This document shows, in pieces, positions 46,599 through 57,707 of a stretch of 64,000 nucleotides of DNA. Numbering within the stretch: the first letter of the stretch is position 1; each line of letters begins with the position of its first letter. Under the pieces are notes generated by a model that was not told the DNA's origin, did not search any database, and saw nothing but the letters and a program-made list of their open reading frames with translations. The DNA comes from Sparassis latifolia (Eukaryota; Basidiomycota; Agaricomycetes; Polyporales; Sparassidaceae), in the NCBI GenBank assembly GCA_018466975.1, contig CM031561.1, positions 2,604,001 to 2,668,000 on the forward strand, given 5' to 3'. The translations under genes were made by a program, and so were the position numbers.

Positions 46599-46988
46599 GC
46601 TTTTTCCTGAAGTCTATACATCAATGTATGGATTCATCTATGTTTGTAGGAGTTATCCTGGCATTGCCGAAGATGACTTCATTAGATTTCCTTCCTTCTG
46701 GTCGCCACAATCTCATTTGAGTCAAAATGCGTATTAGTCTAACGGTGAAGCTTTGAAGGCCAGTGTATATACATGGAGCACGTGGGAGTCAGGTTCGTTC
46801 AAATAACCTCGTCAACCCGCTGTTCTAGAAGTCGCGAAGACGTCCACAGTCAGTCGGCACACACTGCAAATCCTTAATCAACGCAACTTTCTCATTTTCC
46901 AGAATCTTGGCTCGGAAATGAGATACATCTTGAGAAAATGACACTACTACCGTAGACAAGAAGATGCCGGCGACCACTAGTTGTCTAT
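46599..46988. other. Spacer between the F-box relic and SDR copy 2
   Basis: 390 bp without a recognised gene or element. Confidence 0.4.
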
Positions 46989-48090
46989 CTAGGCTTCGTC
47001 GAAATCGAGATCTTTTGCTAGGTCTTCCCATTCGTTCAAATCTCGCAAGAGCTTTTGACAATGGTCCCTGAGTTTATCTACGGTGATGCGCCCGAGAGGC
47101 AGATACAGTGGGAGATCTTTCCCCTGTGCCCTCCCCTCGCCTCTGACAGCATCGACCAATAACTCCATTGCTTTCTTGGGATCTCCGACAGCCCTCGCCA
47201 TGTTCTTGATTAAGGCTCCCCGTTCCTCGCGGATCTCGTCGTAGTCCGAGATGTGCTGGTCGCGAGTAGTATACATATTGACGACGTTGTTAGTACGAAA
47301 CGCTCCTGGCGCGACGATGCAGACGCGGATACCAAACTGGCGGAGTTCAATGAAGTAGGTCTCGCCGAGTGCTGTTGAATCACATTAGCCACACAAGCGC
47401 AACGACAACATGATGCAAAGACGCACAATGCACTGCCGCTTTACTCGCAGCATATGTTCCCGCGAGCTGGAGCTCAGCTCGACAATCAGAAAAGCAGAGG
47501 ATACGACAGCCGTTCGAGACCCACGGGCATATTAACCCCCTGCCACGCGGATCTGCTACCAATCATTATGATGGTGCCCGAATGCCGTGCTCGCATATGA
47601 GGCAGGGCTGCATTGGTGACATTAATCGACCCGAATACATTCGTCTGGAATTGTTTCTGCAGTGTGACTGGCCTGAAAAAAGGGTCAACCTTTCGAGTCT
47701 CAGCAATCCTGAGATTTCATCGATTCATCACTCACGCAGCCTCCTCCAACGTGGACATAACACCAAAACCGGCATTGTTTACGAGCACGTCGATTTGTCC
47801 CCAAATGGCTGCTGCCTCGTTTACCACTCTCTGCACGTTCTCTGGCTGGTCAGTAACGTCCAGTTTGACAACGTGCAGGCGCTGGCGTGCAGCATCCGAT
47901 ACGATGGGGGCATCTTTGAGGTTGCGCACCGTCCCAATGACACGGTCGCCTCGTGCAAGTACAGACGATACGAGCTCCTTGCCTAAGCCAGAAGATGTAC
48001 CTGTAGGGCGTAATACACGTGTGCTTTAGCCCAACGCAACGACCATGTGAACTCACCTGTAACGAGCCAAACCTTCTGTGCGAGAGACAT
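46989..48090 (-). CDS. Short-chain dehydrogenase/reductase (SDR), copy 2
   Basis: Five exons join in phase: 48057-48090, 47736-48000, 47537-47672, 47427-47466 and 46989-47371, giving 285 aa. Motifs are VWLVTGTSSGLGKELV (TGxxxGxG), DVLVNNAGFG (NNAG), IGSRSAWQG and GTYAASKAAVHS (YxxxK). The first two exons are exactly as long as in SDR copy 1 (34 and 265 nt) with the same phases, which shows common origin. This copy has an extra intron after the YxxxK exon. The C-terminus (RDLNEWEDLAKDLDFDEA) also resembles copy 1. The enzyme is a cytosolic NAD(P)-dependent oxidoreductase of unknown substrate. Confidence 0.88.
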
Positions 48091-48769
48091 TGTTTACGGT
48101 GGATCTATAGTTGGGAGTGGGCGGAGATTATATACGTATGTATACCACGTCGCAAAATGAGATGCTACCAACCGGCCGGATCATTTCTGTACAAGAACTC
48201 CGTAAGTACTAGTCTGATGATAAGTCGAACTCTTCCGATGATGGCTTCCAAATGTGACAACGCCTGGTCATCCCGGCATCGGACCGACAGAAACATCCTT
48301 ACGTGAGGAAAACACTCTCAGAGAGGCCTGAGTATGAGAGAACTAGTAGTACAGAAGCTGAGTCAGTTTCAGAGTCACGGTCATCATCGTATTTGCCTGC
48401 CCAGGCGCTACACAAAAACGTCAGATAAGATGAGAGTGGATTGTGATCGAACCGGTCAAAGTTTCGGGCACGTTCGAGCCCTGTAGCTTGAAGACCTGAA
48501 GTTACAGAGTTCTTAGAGGAAGATGGGGCGCTCCAGCTAAGCACAGAAGGACAAGCCGGCCGGCCATTGAATGTATCGGATGAGTAAACTACTATGAGTC
48601 CTCTTCAAGATAAGTTGCGATAAGATTAGATCCAGGTAGAATAAAATAGTGAGTCTGCCACTGCCAGTTGCCAGTGGGTCGCACCTCAGGCCTCAGGCCC
48701 CAGATCTTTCGAGTTTTAAAGCAACGTTCACAAGACAAGCATACAATAGACCAGGAAAAGGCGGCAAGT
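48091..48769. other. Divergent intergenic region
   Basis: Shared upstream region of SDR copy 2 (-) and the DAHP synthase gene (+), 679 bp. It contains a TATA-like element for SDR copy 2 (listed separately). No gene is seen. Confidence 0.4.
48127..48134 (-). promoter_or_regulatory. TATA-like box of SDR copy 2
   Basis: TATATAAT on the minus strand, about 37-44 bp upstream of the start codon at 48090. Single element; identification rests on sequence and spacing only. Confidence 0.4.
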
Positions 48770-51099
48770 ATGGCGGATAACTGGACTCCGAGCTCATGGA
48801 AGGAGAAGCCTGCAGCTCAAGTGAGTGGCAATCAACTTCGAGTTCGATCATGATGGATGTCGTATCGTTTTATTACGCAGGACGTTGTCTACCCCGACAG
48901 GGACAAGCTGGAAATGTCTCTTTCTTTTCATGCTCAATCATAAGGAGCTGACCTATCGTTCAATGCAGCGTCCTAAGCAAAATTCGCATGTTGCCTCCAT
49001 TGGTGACCCCGTCGGAAGTGCGTACTTACCTTCTCTCGGCCTGTGTGTATCGACACCGTGCATACAGATTGAACGTCTCAGACATCAGCTCAGTCAGGTG
49101 CAACATAATGAAGCATTCCTGCTCCACGCAGGAGATTGCGCAGAGAGCTTCGATGCGTGCACACATGTTTGCACCATTTATTATTTTCCCTTCTTCATTT
49201 GTGAATATGACCTTCTAGGAAAACATCTCCGCGAAGATCGGGTTAATCCTGTCATTCTCCTTGATTCTCATCTGGGGCGCTCGAATGCCTGTGGTACGTT
49301 GTGTGTTCCCGTCTCGTGCTCATGACGTCGCCCATTCTCTGCGTAGGTACGAATCGGACGCATTGCCGGTCAGTATGCTAAACCAAGAAGCAACGCAACC
49401 GAGAAAATCGGGGACCGGGAAGTTCTGAGTTTCCGGTACGCAAAATACGTGTATTTTCGGGCGCTCTCATCCAACAGACGGCGATGAAGGGGAGACAATG
49501 TAAATGGGTATGTTTATCAATCATATTTTGCACACTATAACCAGTCTCTCATTCTCTTAGGCTCGATCCAGATGATCGTACTCCCGATCCGGAGAGACTA
49601 CTTCGGTACTCGATTTCTCCCCTCATTTCTAGACAGGCAGTCCTTGACAGTGTTTTGTTGACTAAGTGCTTACTTCCATTCTACAACCACTCTCAACTAC
49701 GTGCGCGGCCTTCTCACGTCGGGCTTTGCATCTTTGCACCATCCTCGAGAGTGGTCCCTTTCCCACGTCCGGTCTCCCGCACTTCGGTGAGCGCAGCATG
49801 CATGTCAATGTATATTGGGCTAAAGCTTGCTGATCCTCGGTAGGGAAGAATTTGAGCGGATTATCGAAGGTCTGTCGGATGCACTGGAATTTACCAGAAC
49901 GATCGGTTTCGGACGGGAGAACACAAGCTACGAACTTGGCGGCGGGCGTGGTGTCCTCGGGGAGGTTGACTTCTACACCAGGTAATCTAGTTTATTTGAG
50001 AATCAATTTGCTGCTGAAACGGAATTCTGCAGCCACGAAGGTCTCATGTTAGACTACGAAGAAGCCATGACACGCGAATTCTCGATCCCCTCGTCGCTCG
50101 ATTCCACGGCACAACTTTCTTCGACCCACAGCGCCCCATTGAACGTTCACTACAACACTTCTGCACATTTCCTCTGGATCGGTGATCGTACAAGACAACT
50201 TGACGGTGCTCACGTAGAGTACTTTCGCGGCATTAGGAATCCCATTGGAATAAAGGTCGGTCCGAGCATGGCTGCAGACGAGCTGGTGCGGCTGCTGGGA
50301 AGTAAGTCGTACAGCCAAGCTAATTCGGTACACCTGACCTTAACCCTGTGCCATCACAGTCGTGAATCCTGCGCGGGAAGATGGCAAGGTTACCCTAATC
50401 ACTCGTTATGGTGCGGGGAAAGTAAGCGGCAGGTCATCGTCTCTCTGCATTCTATCTGATCACTTCTGAGCAGATCGAGAACTATCTCGCACACCATGTC
50501 ATCGCCGTACAAAATTCAGGACACCCAGTGACCTGGATATGCGACCCGATGCACGGCAAGTGCGTAATTCTCTTTTTTCATCTTACACTGGACTACAGCT
50601 CGTACTGCACTGGCTAATAGCACACTGACGTCGTCGTCCGGCTTGAAGACTCGCAACTTCGGCACCATCATCAGCGAGCTCACGTCGTGTATCCGCATCC
50701 ACTCTGAGTGCAGTTCCCGCTTGGGTGGTGTTAGCCTTGAATTCACCGGTGAACTGAACGAGGAGGGATTCAGCGTGACTGAGTGTCTAGGGGGGAGCAT
50801 GGGGCTAAGCGAAGAGCAGCTCGGACTGCGGTACCAAGTGCGTTGCAATGCCATTCGTCTGTCGTGCCGTAAATGAAGCTGAAACGTCCCAACCACAGTC
50901 TTTCTGCGACCCTCGCCTCAACTTCGAACAATCGCTTGGTGCGTTCTTCGTAGCGCTTCATACTACGAGCGCAGTCCTGACTTTCCTCTCAGATGTTGCG
51001 TTCCTGATTTCAAACCACTTCAAGGAGCAGCGCTTGGGAAATAAGCGCGGTGATAGCGATGTGGTGTTCTCTGAGCTTGGAGGACGAAAAACGTCGTAA
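48770..51099 (+). CDS. 3-deoxy-D-arabino-heptulosonate 7-phosphate (DAHP) synthase, class II
   Basis: This is the first enzyme of the shikimate pathway, condensing phosphoenolpyruvate and erythrose 4-phosphate. Sixteen exons join in phase for 499 aa, the first at 48770-48820 and the last at 50993-51099; exon 7 is 18 nt (49490-49507). Class II landmarks in order are [130 protein letters not shown] and [15 protein letters not shown] ~25-residue insert (Thr/Ser-rich) follows TREF. All core substrate-binding motifs are intact. It is likely a cytosolic, aromatic-amino-acid-regulated enzyme. Confidence 0.93.
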
Positions 51100-52345
51100 G
51101 ACTGACGGAAGTTAGACAAATATATGTGATGTCGGGTGTTACTTCACATTTGGCAGCTGCAGTAGTCGACCGGATCGGACGGATAGATCTCTGTTGCAGG
51201 AATCGCGCGAGTGTCCGTATAGTGTTCCCTATGCTTCGACACCGGGGGATGTACATCATGGATCAAGGCTGAGAACGGAAAAACAGACATAATCGCACGA
51301 GAACATCCAGTATACAACCCGAATGCGGACCACGCGCCGTTGCGCATGTGCTAGTGCAACCTTTAAAACACGTCAAAAAGCCGCCAGAACTTCATATAAA
51401 AGACGCACTGACAAGTGGTAGCTAAGGATACAACGCGAAATTCGGCGCACTATTCTGCTCCAACCACCGGCTTCCTCGCAGTACCAAATTCTCCGTCATT
51501 CTACTGTAGACATTGAGCATGTACGTCATCTCCGTAAGGGACGTATTTCGCGTGTTCCTGCTGGTTACGCAGGCGATACTACTGTGGTTTATCCCATCAT
51601 TTGGATCAATAGGGTACGCCGTTACTGAGGGTTGACAGCACAGCATCGACAACCATGCAAGCTCCAGCCTCATACTTGGCTGATCAAGAAATATGACAAA
51701 GAATGAACAGAAAAGGCTCACATCCATGCTGATGTGGGCATCATCTTGCAACATGACCGTACAGGCACTTCATCTCAGGCGTTTCCACTCTATCCGTGAT
51801 TAAAGCACGAAGACCATCATCCTCAAAATTCAACACTTGAGTGGTCACCGTAATGTTTATGAAATCTGCACGAGTGACGGGGAAGAAGCTAAGCTTCTGG
51901 TTTAACTCCTACGCCATAGATGGGTGTGAGAGGAACATACCGGAGACAAGAAAAATACCACAGCTTTGGCAGATCAGCCGAGAATCATCTCTACGGTGTC
52001 AAAGTCTGCTCCATCTCACATTGAGTCTCCTTGATATCTCTTTCGAGTGTGCGAAGAAGGTCTTGAACCTTCGCGAGCTCGCTCACGTCCAAGGGCATGT
52101 TGAAGACACGGCTTTGGATCATGATGACTTTGAGACGTACAACATCGATATATCAGACTGAGACTTTGAAACGATGGAGCCTTGGATGAACCACTCTTCA
52201 TGTGATTCATCGTCTCGTCTAGGAGAGATCATATCGGGCTTCGGCGAACTCCGAGTAGACCCTACGTAACTTACGTAAACGGTAAAACCGACCTAGTACG
52301 GACACACAGGCCTACTCCGAGCGCGTATACAGTAATCCATAAACA
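51100..52345. other. Intergenic, no gene recognised
   Basis: About 1.25 kb downstream of DAHP synthase. Open frames at 51422-51754 (-) and 51841-52161 (+) lack recognisable domains and splice support. Confidence 0.4.
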
Positions 52346-53290
52346 ATGTCGGCAATTCAGGAAGGGGGAACGGCACCCCAAAACCCGGTCCAAGTCTTAT
52401 ATTGCGAAGGTCTGTCCTGTCTGTCTCGAACGAAACTCATTCGTAAGTCTTAGAGTTCGCAGTATGCACATTCCCCGTGGAGTACTGCGAGTTCGGCTCC
52501 AGATTCACAAAATGTAAGGAGTGGTTGAAGAACGAGCATCCAGATCTATTCGATAAATACTATTCCGAAGGTGCGTGATCCTCCCGCACTCTGAGCGATT
52601 GACTAGAATTCGTCTCCGATGGTAGAGGCGCTGCATGCGAAGCTGGGCACCCTTAGTCTTGAGGCACAGTCCAAGCTAGAGAAGGACACGGCTAAGAAGG
52701 AGGCGAAGGCAGAGGCTAAGGCGGATGCAGCACTGAAGAAGAGGATGGTGCGCACGGAAATCTCGGTTCGCTCAGTCAGGATTACACTGACATATCTCCA
52801 ATCCTTCGTGTGATCAGGCATCACAAGTGAATATTTAGTCCATTTTACGATCAGTTCCAATGGATCCTAACTGTTTTCTGAAGGTAACGATCAAGCGAAT
52901 AGAACGGAATAAACGCAAATATGTAACATCTGTACATGGGCTGGATGCTTTCGGTCAGTCGAGTCTCATCTGTAAGGGTTGATGTTGACGTAGTTCCTTA
53001 TCTTACATGGACTGTCCCGGCAATATTTCTATCCCAAATCACTATTCTAAATTCTCTCAGATGTCGATTTGAAAAAGGCTGCCAAGCTCTTTGCACAGAA
53101 ATTCGCCACGGGCGCATCGGTCACGAAAAACCAACAAGGTCAGGAGGAGATTGTGGTGCAAGGCGACGTCAGCGGCGACATCGTCGAGATGATCGAGGAT
53201 GGAGTCGGCATATTACAGAATGTACCGAAGGATAACGTCGTCGAGATCGAGGAGAAGAAAAAGAAAGGCACGGGAGAGGGCGTTCAGTAG
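52346..53290 (+). CDS. TMA22: Density-regulated protein DENR/Tma22 (SUI1-type translation factor)
   Basis: DENR acts with MCT-1 (Tma20) on the 40S ribosome to recycle subunits and support reinitiation. Six exons join in phase: 52346-52409, 52463-52570, 52626-52747, 52818-52826, 52884-52953 and 53061-53290, giving 200 aa. The N-terminal part has VLYCEGVCTFPVEYCEFG, the Cys-rich DENR motif, then a Lys/Ala-rich coiled stretch (about 70-95). The C-terminal SUI1-like domain is VTIKRIERNKRKYVTSVHGL, then KKAAKLFAQKFATGASVTKN and EIVVQGDVSGDIVEMI. Exon 4 is 9 nt (Ala-Ser-Gln) and lies in a 136-bp interval that would otherwise be one intron; including it restores a family-like sequence. Confidence 0.9.
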
Positions 53291-54372
53291 ATCATCGACC
53301 TTGCTGGTCTCTAGTGGGGTGTTTGATGTGAGTTGCCACCTTTCCGGAACCATGATACCGTCTCGTTGGCTGACGTGCACGTCAGAATATGATTTTGGCT
53401 GAGTGCATCGATTTGTGTCAATGGATTGTATACTTTGGACGTATCGATATCATTGCTGTAATATAATATTTGTGCGTGTACTGTTAAAGAGAGGTGTTTT
53501 TCATTGGGAGGCATACGCGCAATCGTTGCGGTTCTAATCAGTTGAATAGTCCAGCCGTAGGAAATTACCTGAAAATGCAGGCAAGCAGCTCTCAGAGAAC
53601 ACGCGAGTTAGACTAATTTAGTATTTGGCGATATCAATGAAACGAAAAGACACAGATTGTTAGGAAAGACATCTGCAATGCAACAGAGCGACACATGTAT
53701 ATGACAGTAAGACGTATGATCTAGAAGGACGTTGAAGACGAAGGATATGCAAAGAATGTGATGCCAGGATACCGACGCAAAAGAATGGATGAAAGAAGTA
53801 ATAACGTTTCTCGAAGAGGCCAAAAAATCAGTGCCCCGTCAAAACAGTAAGAGACATGCCATGCTCTTCACGCAGAGAAGGCGGAGACCTCATCTGTCGT
53901 GAGGCTGGTGCCGGTCACAGACCCCCGACGTAGACTTCGGCGTAGAAAATGTCTCAAACGTTATGCAAAGAGACCAGATACAGGTTTTCGACGCGACACG
54001 GCAACGACATGGACTGATCCTCGTGCTTTTGCAGTACAGCATGCTCGTCGGACGCGGGACGCATGCAGAGACGTCGCAGCAACACGGTCACGTGGTGGCT
54101 GAAACTGCGATCTCCCAAGCCAGTGAGTAGTTGATACGCATTTCGTAGTGGATGGCACTCTCTGGTCCGTTTATAGCACGACGATTGATCCTGTCACTGC
54201 GGTGCCACTGCTCCTTGCAGAAAGAATGGTGGCATGGCCACCCGAAACGGCGAGCGCAAGGAGGCGATTGGCTATAACATAATATTTGCAGACGACGGAC
54301 GATTCCACGGCCAATGTTCAGTTACACGGCGACAGGATACATTGCGGAGATATTCGTAATGTCATGCTGAAT
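53291..54372. other. Convergent intergenic region
   Basis: About 1.08 kb between the DENR (+) and Swa2-like (-) gene ends. No gene was recognised. Confidence 0.4.
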
Positions 54373-57176
54373 CTACTGTTTGAAAGCATTCCATGCGTCA
54401 TTGAGCGAGCCAAACACTCCGTTCGCGATCATCCGTTGCTCCAGGGTAGTATTGTTCACGCTGAGCTGTAAAACTCTTGAGCACGAAGATAAGCATGAAG
54501 AAAGGCTACATACCTTGTCAGGGTGTAACTTTGCAATGGCTTTTGTGTACCGTATCTTCACCTGCGAAGGCGTGACCAGTTCATGCATCCCGACTTTCTG
54601 CCACCCCAGGTCTGGCCAAAGGACCGTATCCAGGCTGGCAATGAGTGCACGAATGTTCAATTCCTTCCCGTTCTTCCACGCCGCCAACCGACTATCAACA
54701 ACATCCTTCAGCTCGTACCGTTGCTGATCCTCCGCCTCCGCAGCCTGATTAGCCGCGCGCACCCTATTCAGAGCCTCGGAAGTAGGGGTCGGCCGACGTT
54801 GGACAGGCTGCGGCTTTGGTTTTCGCTTCGGCTGCGAGGGTGGACGTGAAGCTGGCGCAGATAAAGTGGGGGCAAGCGTATCGACATCCGCACTAAGCAT
54901 CCTTCGACAGCGCCCGGCACCTCTCACTGCTTCTCCGCGCGTCTTTGCAGCCCACTCAGCCGCAGCGATGGTCTCCCAATCCTGCCGCGCAAGATCCCAC
55001 TTCTCCTTGCCTTCATACGCCTCGGCGCGCCGGCGAAAGGCTTTCATAAGGCCATCGGCCAGATCAATTCCGGCTCCTTCGTCCTCCTTCGTCACCTTCT
55101 CCTCCCGTGCAGGATGATAATTCAGCCCAATTATGCTGATAACATTGGTACAATCTTCTATTGCACCAGTGTGTTCGCCGGTCTTGATGCGTGTAAGCGC
55201 ACGGTTGTTATACAGCGGGATAAGCAGCAAGTGCGACTCTGGTAGAGCAGCAATAGCAGCAGAGTAAGATGTCTCTGCCTCCACGTACCTCCCAAGCTTG
55301 AACATCTCGGTTCCAGCAGCCTTGTGCTTCGCAGATGCTGCGATGGCTGTAGGCGATGCCGAGATAGCCTTCCGTTGAATAAGTTTCACAGGGGATGGTG
55401 GGCGGACGGGAGGAGTAGACGGGACTTGCGCCGGGATCCTTCGGCGGAACGGGGAGACATACATCGCAGGAGCATCTTCGGAAAGCAGATTCGTCGTCAT
55501 CGCAGCCGGAGCGGCCGCAGGACGCGCGTGGTTCGTCAACTTCCTCGGACGAGTCTGACTAGAAGGCCCTGGCGGCAATACTTCAGGCTCGTCCGAGAAC
55601 TCAACGCAGTCATGCCGGATCCCTTCGACGTGCGCGTGCTCGGGGACATCTTGCATCCACTTCGGCCTCGCGTTCCTCGCCTTGTCCGCGGTGGGCGCCT
55701 TGGCTGAGGCTGCGGCAGCCGCACGCTCTTCGTATGCGCGCTGTACCTTCTCCCTCCCTTCCTTCCAGAATGCGTTTGCGCGATTGAACACATTCAGCCC
55801 GATCTCGCTGGCCTGGGCTAAGAGCTTGTCTGCCTGCTCCTGCAGGTTGTGCTGACTGGCCCCAGCAGGGCTCGACGAGGGCCCGTCACGCGCCGGTGGT
55901 TCGCGCGGGGGACGCGCAGGACCGCCACGCTTAGATGGGGCCTGGCGGCGGCGAAGAGAAGAGTCCTCGTCGTGTTCATCTTCGTCTGACTCCTCGTAAC
56001 GCTCTCGCCGTCGCCGCGGCGCGTTTCCTCGTGGTGCCTCTCTAGATGGTGTCTGCGTTCCATTATTCGATGCTGCTGCTAGCAATGACTCCAGTGCAGT
56101 TTGAACATCTAATCCAGTGTCGGTGGCGGCGAGCGCGATTCGAGCTTGTTCCGGCGAAAACCCCATCTCAACTATCTGTCCGACGATATGTGGAGGCGGA
56201 GATACAGCACGAGAACGTTGACCAGATGTTGATACTTGTGAAGATTGCGGCGTATCTTGCACGGAACGTGCCTAGTCATGACATGTGCACTCACATTCAT
56301 AATGTGGAAAGAAAAGGCAGTACATACAGGTGGTTGTGCGCGTGCGTCAACTGGTTTGCTGAGAGCGCCCAGGATATCGTCTTCGTCGTTTGAATCATCG
56401 TCAAGTAACGCATCCTCCCGGTCGCCGAAATCAAAATCTCCTGGAGAGTTAATTCGTGACGTGGGCCGCTCGGGCGAATGTCGGAAATTCGACAGTACGG
56501 ATGGTGAGGTGAACTCGTCCAAATCCAAGATCGATTGGGGCGCTTGTGAAGGAGCAGGCCTCAGCGGAGCGGGCTGCGAAAGGAACTCATCGAACAAGTC
56601 GACATCCGCCGGTGGTGGAGGTTCAGCAACGGACTGCGTCTTTGAGGGTGCTGATACGAAATCCCACTCGTCGTCCTGGATTTTAACAAGAGCAGTCGCA
56701 GAAGAAGACTTCGCACCGAAGGATGTAGTTCCAAGGGAGTCAAGCCCAGCCCATGCAGCTACCTGGTGCTTGCTAACCGTCTGCGCTCCGTGCGACTGTT
56801 CCTTCCTCTCCCTCTCGGCCTTCGCCGCCCGCTCTGCGATAGTCATATTCGCACTGGTCGAACTCGATGCGAACGGTCCTGCGAGTAAACTGCTGAAGGC
56901 ATCTCCGCCAGCACTCGTTGACTTCTGCACCGGTTTTGGGATTGCCGGGCTGGACGTTCCCAGGGATCTCGTGGACTGCAGCGGTCCAGTGGCAGAGGGC
57001 GTGTTCGATCGCGAGTTCCTTGTAGAAGGGCTCGCCGACGCGAGCATAGAAAATACGTCATTCTGCGGTGGGCGGGCGGAAGATACAATAGGAGTGAGGG
57101 AACCGAGCTTGCGTGGTGGTTCTGGCGGTTTCGTCGGGGCAGTCGAGTTCCAGAGGTCGGCGAAGGAGTCTGCCAT
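54373..57176 (-). CDS. SWA2: Swa2/auxilin-like protein with UBA, TPR and J domains
   Basis: This is a fungal auxilin, which recruits Hsp70 to clathrin coats and drives uncoating. Three exons join in phase: 56328-57176, 54514-56271 and 54373-54465, giving 899 aa. The N-terminal third is disordered with clathrin/adaptor-type short motifs (MADSFADLW, DEWDFVS, DVDLFDEF, LDLDEF). A UBA domain is at about 308-350 (IVEMGFSPEQARIAL). TPR-like helices follow (KHKAAGTEMFKLGRYVEAE, LYNNRALTRIKTGEH). The C-terminal J domain carries LHPDK and ends GVFGSLNDAWNAFKQ, with the HPD motif intact. The order matches Saccharomyces Swa2. It is divergent from the mitochondrial methionyl-tRNA synthetase gene, 531 bp apart. 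Confidence 0.92.
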
Positions 57177-57707
57177 AATGGTGAGTAGTCCAGCTACACG
57201 ATACGTATAAAGGTTGGGACGGCGTTTAGTGTGGTAGAGAGCCGCCAACCTGTGTGAAGGCTGTATCAACGAGTCTGATTCGTAAATAACCGGTAGCCGC
57301 CGTACCTCTGTATTCAACCAAGAAATTCGAACTTCGCGTTAGCCAACGAGAGCTGAGATTTCGACAGCCGCTGCGTAAATGCCTTGACTACGCTGTAAGT
57401 ACGTGCAGCAGGACGTAGCTATACACATGCAAGATCCTCCCTTACCTCTATGCGTGTAAAGTCCTCCAACGGTGCATCAAACCAAATCCCAGATAGTGCA
57501 CTCCCAGCCAGATACTACGATAGCAGCGACTGAGGTGATGACCAGACGTTTCAGTGTGGAAGCTGAACATTTCAGGCTGCATTTTGCGGATAACTATAGA
57601 TAAGAATTCTCGTGAAATTGAGTGAAAACTTTGACGCGCGTGAGTCTGCCAATTGAAATTGCAGTCCTTTCGTCGTGCAGCCTGCTGGGGAAGCACGGAC
57701 GACGCTA
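57177..57707. other. Divergent intergenic region
   Basis: Shared upstream region of the Swa2-like (-) and methionyl-tRNA synthetase (+) genes. No specific element was identified. Confidence 0.4.
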
